From contig NC_135119.1 of the NCBI RefSeq assembly GCF_050908995.1, positions 20,923,001 to 20,987,000 on the forward strand: DNA of 64,000 nucleotides, given 5' to 3'. A model generated the notes under the pieces. The model was not told where the DNA came from. It did not search any database and saw nothing but the letters and a program-made list of their open reading frames with translations. The stretch is from Andrena cerasifolii (lineage: Eukaryota; Arthropoda; Insecta; Hymenoptera; Andrenidae). Positions within the stretch are counted from its first letter, which is position 1; every line of letters begins with the position of its first letter. Of the stretch, positions 55,591 to 64,000 are shown piece after piece. Made by a program: the position numbers and the translations under genes.

Positions 55591-58500
55591 AATAAAGTGG
55601 TATTTCGTGAAACTGTTTACGCATCTGAATTCGCCATTAGAAAACACAATTTTGCAATTTCGATTTTTTATCTAGACCCTATGGCAGGGGTGTCGAAGTA
55701 GCGGCTCCCTCTCCTCTTCGCCTGCTCCGTAGAGCCGTAGGAGAACGGCCCCCTCCACACCTACTTCACTCGTATGAATTTCTCCTCCGGGTGCCGCACA
55801 CTCTCCCTGCCGGGACTCGTGCAACGCCTGGAGAGAAATAAGTGGGGGAACCGGCTGACCGGGGGGCCGACTTGTATGGCTCTCGGAGTGGGGAAGTTCG
55901 ACCGAGATATTGAGCAAAATATGTTACACTAATGACACTGACATATTTTTTATAAATTAAATTTCATAATGTTGCGTATTGAGAACTCGCCGGAACATCT
56001 CGGAAGCGCACTGCGCCATCTCTCGCGGGGATTATGAGGTGGCTGGGTCGTGTTAGTGACGGTCCCCAGTTCACGCGGTTCACGTCAGTCCCCGTGCAAT
56101 GTATAACCTCTTATTAAAATATAAATCCTATATATTTGTCAGTAATAAACATAGATCCCTATTGAAGCATGTGTCAAATGAATAACAGATACAACACAAA
56201 ATATTAGAAAATCGTATGTATACCATAATAAAGAAGATCCCATACTTCTGTTACAAAGATGAATGCAGATATAATTAAAGAATCTTGTATAGAGTTGCTG
56301 CTAAATTTGTTTGACTACAGTTTTCATTAATCTTAGTAATTAGCAATTTATTTTAATCAGTCATTAATAATTACGAGTAATAATTAATTTGTAATGTTGA
56401 ATAATGCATGTAGTAAAAATAGTAGAGAGATACTTCGTCTGCTGTATTGGATGAATCCTGCGTCTGACCATAGGTAGTCCGTTTCCCCTTGCTCCTCCAC
56501 AGTCTGCTTGTCTCGCACTCTAGTAGTTCGAGTCAATCATATTTCGAACATTCGGCCGTTTCCTCTACTGTGCACAGTGTTTTAAAAATTGTGTCGACAC
56601 AATGTTTCTCAAATTAATATAATCTTTGTAAAAGTATACAAATTTACCAGCAATTCCATTTATTACTTTTAAATTTGAGCCATCGTTTACATTGTCCAGA
56701 GCTACATTCTTTGAAATCCTTCCTACACTATTTTAAAGATCTACGCTATAATTATATGCTACATTTATTTGACTTTGATTTAATTTGATTTGATTTGAAT
56801 TGAATTCAATATTATATGTCACAGATACAGAAAAGTTTATTTTCAAGAGACGCTTAATTTTAACGAGACTGTTCGTAAAAAATAGTCTTTTATTTTAAAG
56901 ACACTCTTGGACTACCTTGGGCTGTGAGCATTCCAATCAACTCAAGTTTCAGAAGGGAAGAAATTTTTGGACTGACCGCAGATATTTCTTTAAAGTTTGA
57001 AAATTACATGGTTGGTCTTCTGTCAGGAGTAAAGATGACTTCATCCTAAATTTGTAATATTTCATCGTCCAATAGACAGTGCTGTTATCAGCTAAGCTGC
57101 GTATTAAGATTATTTTAAGGACATTTCGCGCCTGGTAGAATTTTTCGATTATTTTTGTTTACTCTGCAAATGAAGCTTTCAGTGAAAAGCAGAATTCATT
57201 TATCCCATATATGAAATTTAATAACTTTCTTGCAAAACATGAAATAATATAAACTCACAAATCAGAAGACAAATATAAAAAAAAAGAAAATTATAACTGC
57301 GAAAGAGATTAGTATCACTGAAACAGAATTGTAATTCAATGAATATTAAAACTTCAAAATCAGCAGAGCAGTAATTCTCTACTGTTAATATCCTTCAAAT
57401 TTCTACGCGTGATCATCGTTATCCTGCTTCTTCCGCCGCTACATGCCACGCGCAGAAATTAAAAAGAAACGTAAGCCGAATATCTGTGCTCCGACGTTCT
57501 TGATAGAAGTCTACTATTTTCAGAGTCGAAATACGCGGCGGTACGGGCAGAGAAAAGTGTTTTTAACGACATATCCGTCAGGTATAATACATTATCCGTA
57601 GAAACGCGGCGAGAGTTGGGAAACGGTGGTTCATCCAGCGTGCCGCGGCCGAATCAAAGGAGAAGGATTTCCGGTAATTCCGACGCCCTAAAACGTTTCC
57701 GCCAATGGCAGATATCATGGAAAAGCGACGACGGGCCGACACAGGGCTCCTAAGGCCGCTGATTTCTATGAACGGTGATTTATTGCGTTTCAAGAACACC
57801 TTCCGACAGTTTAACGATGCCGTGATTCGAGCACAGGAAACTGGTTCCAGCTCGACATATCGATCTCTATTCCGTGCATTTCGAAATCTAACAGGCTTTT
57901 TCAGGTGAAAGCCCCCTTAAGCCTGTGCTCAAAGCTTCCCCCGAATCGCTCTTTAATTTCGCTGGATGTCGATTAACGTGGTCCGTGAAAGTTATTCGCG
58001 ACAGTCGTCGCCTCCTCTGGCGAGTGATATCCGATTGGTATTTGTGTCTCGTTGTTGAAGGAGTTTATAACACAGGAAGAACTGTTTCAATTTTTAAAAA
58101 TTAATTCATATAAATTTTCCAAGAAGATTTGAATATATATTAGGACTTTGGGGAATTTTTTTTGCTAATGTATGCTGATAAAAGTAGTTATTGTTTTTTT
58201 TTGTCTTATTCGTCATTATTTAAGTTCTCTTTATGATTCTGTTAATGTGTTGAAATTCTTTGCGTAGAGGTACTCTAATTGGGTCTGCCTTTGATTGGAT
58301 TAATTTTTTAATTTATCAGTTACGCACACAGTTTTTACTCGAATTTAGTGAATATTGTATATCTCTGCCCTAAAGCACGGTTTAAATATGTCTCGTATTA
58401 TTAATACGACATATTTAATTTTGGTTGTATTGGGTGATGCAGAAATAGTTGCTACGCCAGGCTAAAGAACAAAATACCCTTTCACTGAAGTGTTATTGCT

Positions 58501-59390
58501 AAAGATTCAGAGTAATTTCTGCATTGAACGGGGAACTTTATACAACCTTCGCCTCGATGACGAATCGCTTGTCGCCGCGTTAATAATCTGACGAAGCTCT
58601 ACTAAATTGCCTTAGTGAATGGTCATTGGGAGCATTAAATGGCATCTCCAGCGTAAGCACCGTCATTTGCAAACATCGTTGATCGTTAATCATGCCTCTC
58701 ACCCTGTGCAACCTGAAATTCAGAAAAGTTCGTCGAACTTGAACTCGCAAACACGTAATTGATTCATGCAAGTTCTGAAATCGGCAAATGCACGCCGTGT
58801 TTCGCGTAGAAAACAGTCTCTGAAACATGAATCTGAAAATTTCATACTTTTCAAGCAATTATTGAAAAGAGTAAAATGCAAAGCGAACAGACACAGTTCC
58901 ATCATCATATTCCATCCATATTTCACTCATATCTATTAGGTATTTCTCGAACCATGCTAAATTAAAATCGTAGAATAGGTACTTTTTAAATTCCATTACA
59001 TTATTTTAAAAAAAAACACTGCATTTATATCAAGCAATATTGAGGTTTGCAAAAACGTTTCCGATAAGAGATTATGAAACAGAGGCGTCCATACGAGGTC
59101 CTTAGTCACCACCCACTAAACACTAATAACTCAGCACTAAATTTCCGAATACACTTCTTTAATCACCCCCATCCCCGTGGAATTCGCTTATATCCATCTC
59201 CCACGTTTCTACATTCACATACAAAGACTGCTCACCAGTGCTTGGTAGACCTATACTCAAATTAGTACCCTGTCCTAAAGGTCTACGCACATATCAGTTC
59301 CGCGATGGTTCAGTGCCTTCATTGTCACTAAGTACTAAAAAAAATATACAAAAAAAAATTATAACTAAAATCGTTTAACTTAAAAATATT
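55591..59390 (+). other. AT-rich intron sequence, no gene called
   Basis: A GC-rich patch at 55680-55910 begins with CAGGGGTGTCGAAGTAGC, which resembles a hAT terminus, but no matching right end or duplication was found. 55920-57400 and 58040-59390 are AT-rich. A 67-codon plus frame at 57705-57908 has no known relatives that I recognise. 59080-59280 is C-rich and G-poor. Confidence 0.45.
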
Positions 59391-59745
59391 CTTTTTATTA
59401 TTTACTGTTTATTATTTATTTACTGTTTTATTATTTACTTTTTATTATTTACTTTTTATTATTTACTTTTTATTATTTACTTTTCATTATTTACTTTTTA
59501 TTATTTACTTTTCATTATTTACTTTTTATTATTTACTTTTTATTATTTACTTTTTATTATTTACTTTTTATTATTTACTTTTTATTATTTACTTTTTATT
59601 ATTTACTTTTTATTATTTACTTTTTATTATTTACTTTTTATTATTTACTTTTTATTATTTACTTTTTACTATTTACTTTTTACTATTTACTTTTTATTAT
59701 ATACTTTTTATTATTTACTTTTTATTCTTTACTTTTTATTATTTA
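59391..59745. repeat. 14-bp tandem array (ATTATTTACTTTTT)n, about 25 units
   Basis: Regular 14-bp period with few variants (TTTTCATTATTT, TTTACTATTT, ATATAC) and a less regular left edge (TACTGTTTATTATTTATTTA). Confidence 0.95.
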
Positions 59746-61196
59746 GTGTTTCAGTTATGCAACTAGAAAAACTTGAAAAACTGAACTATTTGTACGTGAC
59801 GGATCATTTCTGGATTGCTACTATTATGCAACACAGCGACTTTTTATGGATTTGTGATGGGTTAAAATTGTAGTTTGCCTGTTTCGGAACGCAGCAGTTC
59901 GCACTTGTCCGTGTCATTTGCCGACACCGAAACAAAGAGACAATCGACACCGACGGAACCGTCACGGAACTGATACGCGCGCACAGGCGCCGAATCAGGA
60001 TATCCCCTTCGACAAATGCCGCCAGTCCGCCCCCGCATAATTAGTCCCATCACCATCATCCTCTAAAAATTATCGAGCATACGAAACCAATCGCCACTCG
60101 CAATATGCTGGCACGCGAAAAAGTGCCCCCGGAATTTTCCCGATTCTCTGTCGCGATCCAGCCATTCCGCGTCCAGCTGTTCGTAATTTCAGCGGGATAT
60201 CGACAGGAAGCCGGTGGTCGCGCGCGGGGCGGCTCGATTCCCGAAAAATCTCGTCGCCCCGCGAAACCGGAAGTCGACGGTTGGAACGCATTCGGCCGAT
60301 AATCGGGCCGCGCGTTCAATAATTGGCGGATCGGCGGTGTTTACGGTGCTGGCGATTGGACCGTGCGGTGGGATCGCTGGCTGGTTTCATAAAGGTGATC
60401 CTGGTAATCGGCTGCAAAAAGCCACGGCAACAAACATCAATTTCTCGTCCCAGTAATGTCTGCGGCGGTGTGCTTTTTATTGCCGGTGTCCCTCCGCGCT
60501 TGTCCCTTCCACCCTGTCCCTTAAGAGTCGGAATCCCTTCGTCGTTACCCTCGATCGGTTTCATCCTCTTCATTGCGACCCCTGTGTCTTCGTTTTTCTC
60601 TTTCCCGAGCAGAGGCTTCTCCTCTCGCGACAGGGCACCGTTGCTTCGCCTTTCTCATCCCTCTCGCGATAAGTCGCTTTGGAAGTTGGTTATCGCGGTT
60701 AAGCGAACGAAATTGACGCGGCAGTTGGGATTAAGATACACACGAATTAGGATCGTTTCGAGGGTTATGTAGGTTGCAGTAATTTATGCTGTTACGTGGC
60801 AACGTGTAATTAGTCTTGTCACGGTTGTATGAGGATATTTCTTGAGATGAGAGTTAGTAGTAGTTAAGGGGTCATTCTGGTAATCACGTGGCAAAATTCG
60901 GTAACATTCAGGCTTTTTTTTATCAGTGAATACAATGAATAACAACGTCAAACTTTTTTTTCATTTATTAAGCTACTTGTAATGTATACGGAACAATTTT
61001 TTAAATACACTTTTAATTGTGTTTTTTCAATGTTATCTGCAGTTCGAAATCGTGCCTTTGAAAAGAAGTACCTCCCTGGCGGGAGTGATTTCAGCTCACA
61101 GACTCATCTGAAACAAAAAAAACAAGCTGATTCTGAATCATTATGAGTACCGCTATCGCAGGTGCCAGAATTAGCTACGTAAGTCAAAATTTAACA
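59746..61196 (+). other. intron; GC-rich block at 60060-60720
   Basis: The GC-rich block has overlapping 60-149 codon frames on both strands with no recognisable domain. 60780-61196 is AT-rich. No element ends seen. Confidence 0.45.
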
Positions 61197-61267
61197 AAAT
61201 TGCGCGCATTCAAAATTCAAGTTTCGAAAATTTCCATTCTTGCTTGAAGTTTGAATGCGCGCAGTTT
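61197..61267. repeat. hairpin with about 25-bp arms
   Basis: AAATTGCGCGCATTCAAAAT at the left pairs with AGTTTGAATGCGCGCAGTTT at the right, with two mismatches over 25 bp and a loop of about 21 nt. Weaker pairing (CGTAAGTCA / TGACTTATGG) may extend the stem outward. Confidence 0.75.
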
Positions 61268-61332
61268 TTTTCACGTTGACAGTGACTTATGGTATCCTTG
61301 ATCCTTAGAAAAATTCGAGTGAAAACATTTTC

Positions 61333-61660
61333 AAGTTAAACGATTCAATTTAACTTGATCAAAAATGCACCCAAAACTAAAACAATAATTATTTTCTTCT
61401 GCTACTATTACGACGGTGATATGTCACTTTATATAAAATCGTCGGGCAGGATTTTTCTCGTGGCAGGATATGAATCAATTTAATACACAATCGAAATAAC
61501 TCAATTTAATACAAGCGTCGAAATGAATTTGTTGTGAAATACCCTGCTCCACGATTTTATTTAAAGTGACATATCACCATCGCAATTGTAGTAAAAGAAA
61601 ATAATTCTTTTTTTAGTTTTTAGTGCATTTTTGATCAAGTTAAATAAAATCGTTTAACTT
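61333..61660. mobile_element. 328-bp foldback element
   Basis: AAGTTAAACGATTCAATTTA at the left is mirrored by TAAATAAAATCGTTTAACTT at the right. The arms remain similar for about 120 bp (TTGATCAAAAATGCA, GGTGATATGTCACTTTA, AAAATCGTCG.GCAGG), with a centre that twice contains TCAATTTAATACA. No target duplication was established, so the class is unknown. It follows the 61197 hairpin by about 65 bp. Confidence 0.75.
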
Positions 61661-62601
61661 AATAAAATTTGTTGTATATACTTTCTTTAAGACACTTTAA
61701 GGTATTTGAAAGAATAGTATTAATATAGTAATACAGTGCGATATTAAACATATTATATAAAATCACAAATTCACAAATCAAACCATGCAGCAAGTATCAT
61801 ACTTGCCCAAGATTGGGGTCCAGGATTTTGTAGAAACGTCATCAATTTTTCATCCTTTTACGAGCAGTTGCAATAAAAACGAGCGGCTAACCGCTGCCGT
61901 GACAGGTGACAAGGGCTTTCATGGGCGTGACTCTTTAAACGGCCATATTGTTGACTTTGTCGCTGGGCTTGACGAAGTGGTACGACTCTGCGCGTAATCA
62001 GTCCGGCGATAATGAATTAATTAATCACTGACAGGATAACGGGGCGATATGGAAAGTCGGCCAGGCCGCTCTCAAGACCTATGATAGCGGGGCTTTCAAT
62101 CTTTAACGCCGACCCACAATCGGTACGATTTTTTAAGCCCACTTTCCCTGAATCTTAGCGTGATAAAATTAAAGTGTTAAATATTGTGGTAGGTAGGTGA
62201 TATCGTCGTCCACATCACTTTTCCTGAAAATATACTGACGTGGTGTTAAAGCTGCTAAATAATACGATTTTATTATACCATATAAAAAGTCCCGAAACAG
62301 GACAGATAAAATAATTGCAGCAGAAATATGTATAGAACAGATGGAGGTGGTTGCAATACTGATACTTCTTTCCAGAGAAATCGTTTATCCTAAAATTGGC
62401 ACACTTGCCATCCTGCCATTAAAAATATGCCATCGTGTTTTTCTACCGATCTTAAATCAAAAGCTAATTATTTTCACACCAGATCATTTTACTGAGTATG
62501 TACATCAAAAGTCCCAGTTGTGAGTCTCATAGCAGCGTGGTATTCCTCATGCTATTCTCCTACAATTTTTTAATATCCACCACAATTTTCAATACGAAAA
62601 G
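61661..62601 (+). other. intron sequence, no gene seen
   Basis: A 70-codon plus frame at 61785-61997 and a 60-codon one at 62341-62523 have no known motif. Otherwise ordinary AT-rich sequence. Confidence 0.5.
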
Positions 62602-62766
62602 CAGAGATGGACAAAAATTTAATTTAAATAAAATTTCGAATAACGATTAAAAGTGTGAAAATTTATTCGTCATGTGAACTTTATTCGTCGAATAATCTAA
62701 AGATAAAGTAACTTTTATTCGATCCGTTATTTAAATAATATTTTATTTAGTTAATGCCCAACTCTG
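62602..62766 (+). mobile_element. hAT MITE, family A (165 bp), perfect 8-bp TSD
   Basis: Starts CAGAGATGGACAAAAATTTA and ends AGTTAATGCCCAACTCTG. Both flanks are ACGAAAAG (62594-62601 and 62767-62774), an exact 8-bp hAT duplication. It is the shortest copy in the window and lacks any hexamer array. Confidence 0.94.
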
Positions 62767-63911
62767 ACGAAAAGCTGCACTGTCATTAAAATTCACAAGC
62801 AGACCGCTCGTTCCCATATCGTATGAATCTACTGCGCGTACACTTGTTACAATATTTTCCACGACCACCACCCTTCTTCTACAGAAACCCCTAAAATCAT
62901 CGCCCACTTTAGAATCCCGTGCGACAAAGTAAACGAACAAGGGATTCCAAAGGCAAACGCCCGTGAACAGTGGGTACTAAGGTAAGACATTTGCTGGCGG
63001 TACTATTCGGCGACGATTACAGGCGCTGAGGAGCGAATGCTCGACGACGGTGTACCCACTTCCATGGGGGATCAGGGCCCCCAAGGTGCTCAGGTGACCA
63101 GTGCGGTGAACGTGCATTGAACAGCATTCAGTTAACTGCGACGCTCCTCGAGACGCGAGGGGATGGATTTCTCGAGATAGATCCTGCGGAGCGGTCGGCC
63201 AATGCCGCCACAACACCGCAAGGCTCAACTTGGATAGTCGCGTAGGGATTTGGGGTTTAACGTTGGTCAGGTTGCACCAACAAGCCTCGAAATCTTATCT
63301 CCAAATCGCTACTACTCTGTACCCCTTGGCATCCCGCGGGGCCGCCAAACAGTTGCCTAGGTTCACCGCGATTAACGGTGGCTTATAAAACGAATCGTAC
63401 TTCGTGAGATTGGAAAATGATAGTACTTCACTTGGCTGCAGCTGCGGTGCCTCCCAGGAGCGGATCGGACAGGAGTGTCGGCCGGTTATTGATTACGAAT
63501 CTGCATCACTTGTCGCGGTTTTCGGATACTGGGTTGTTCAAACGTTCCTCGAGGCGCAAACTTTGCGTGTATGTACATAGTCGACGGGCGGTAGCTTTCT
63601 TGTGTACCTTCTGTGTATCGTATGCCTTTCGTCGCTACAGGTGTGTTTGCTCCTTCTTTGAGCTGGCAGAGGGTAGCTCGCTGAATATGCCGTTTCACCA
63701 GTTCCACTTTAACTGCTTGAAATAGGCAATAAGTATTTGATGTGCATGCGTTAAACTCTGGTGCAACATTTAACGAGTTCCTATTTGCACCAATTTTCTT
63801 GGAGTAGGTTGATAGGCTTGCCAGGAAATTATCAACACTGACAGAAGCTTGGTAAAGGAGTTTGAGTCGAAAGTTTGACAGAAATGTTTGTAATACTTTT
63901 TGTTTATAATA
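62767..63911 (+). other. intron or intergenic sequence, no gene called
   Basis: 62990-63420 has moderate GC. A 102-codon plus frame at 63417-63725 starts MIVLHLAAAAVPP; the LHLAAA text recalls an ankyrin repeat but the rest does not, so it is not called mib1. Confidence 0.4.
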
Positions 63912-64000
63912 CAGGGTGACCGATTATAATCCTATGATGATATCTCGCTAGTTACTTCTTTTACTGCGGAGAGATAACAAATAAAATTTTACTGCAGAAT
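63912..64000. repeat. repeat end cut by the window edge
   Basis: TACAGGGTGACCGATTATAA resembles the TACAGGGTGTTCC end at 1877 and is probably the start of a dispersed Tc1/mariner-type repeat that continues beyond the window. Confidence 0.35.

Noticed and set aside
55685..55910. Possible hAT element starting CAGGGGTGTCGAAG
   Set aside because: Resembles a known hAT terminus, but no inverted right end and no adjoining 8-bp duplication were found, so it is mentioned only within the block entry.
59391..59745. CRISPR-like regular repeats
   Set aside because: A head-to-tail 14-bp microsatellite with no spacers, in a eukaryotic intron.
63417..63725. Possible ankyrin text (VLHLAAAA) as a later mib1 exon
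   Set aside because: Only six residues resemble an ankyrin repeat; the flanking residues do not match the conserved Mib1 sequence and no acceptor precedes it.
3433..64000. mir-1 and mir-133, known from a vertebrate MIB1 intron
   Set aside because: Neither mature sequence nor its complement was seen by eye on either strand. The CCCCTTCAA text at about 16302 lies in the mariner fossil and has no hairpin partner.

Overview
This window looks like non-coding DNA from an animal, most likely an insect. I lean towards Hymenoptera because of the alternation of AT-rich and GC/CpG-rich stretches and the dense non-autonomous hAT, Tc1/mariner and Helitron pieces. That placement is inference; the sequence has no marker that fixes the taxon. 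There are no bacterial-style operons, ribosome binding sites or CRISPR arrays.

One protein-coding piece is certain. Positions 3281-3432 (+) are a 152-nt internal exon of mind bomb 1 (mib1), the E3 ubiquitin ligase that drives endocytosis of Delta/Serrate in Notch signalling. It encodes ankyrin-repeat sequence and has good splice sites on both sides. I recognise no earlier mib1 exon in the 3.3 kb before it, and the strongly conserved ankyrin sequence that should follow is not seen in the remaining 60 kb. Most of the window is therefore probably one very long mib1 intron. A possible exception is a 43-nt candidate micro-exon at 51966-52008, which has good splice signals, the right reading phase and a partial match to the expected next residues.

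The intron is filled with short mobile elements whose ends can be read directly. They include a hAT MITE family with four copies (10181-10487, 50866-51373, 52182-52406, 62602-62766), two of them with perfect 8-bp target duplications, and two further hAT MITEs (28839-29108, 30596-30971). There are TA-flanked foldback elements (72-503, 17707-18192) with related fragments, a non-autonomous Helitron with a clear 3' hairpin (40665-41234), a fossil mariner transposase C-terminus (about 16255-16514, minus), a dispersed 'AAGGGAA' foldback family (11205, 14371, 49384, 53318, 55440), a 1.2-kb long-TIR element (46895-48086), and several near-perfect palindromes of unknown type.

Tandem repeats are also prominent. 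The most striking is 58 uninterrupted copies of AAAGTT (50866-51213) sitting inside one copy of the hAT MITE family; a sister copy at 10181 carries only four units at what appears to be the equivalent place. Others are an 8-mer array (35933-36062), a 14-mer array (59391-59745), a 131-bp duplication (19801-20060), a 46-bp perfect duplication (37515-37606) and CT/GA microsatellites lying in GC-rich blocks (7455, 9230, 32065). The GC-rich blocks are open in several frames on both strands, which is expected from composition, and none of their translations is recognisable. I did not find a new multi-gene system here. The best leads are the repeat expansion inside a MITE, the micro-exon candidate and the unclassified foldback families.
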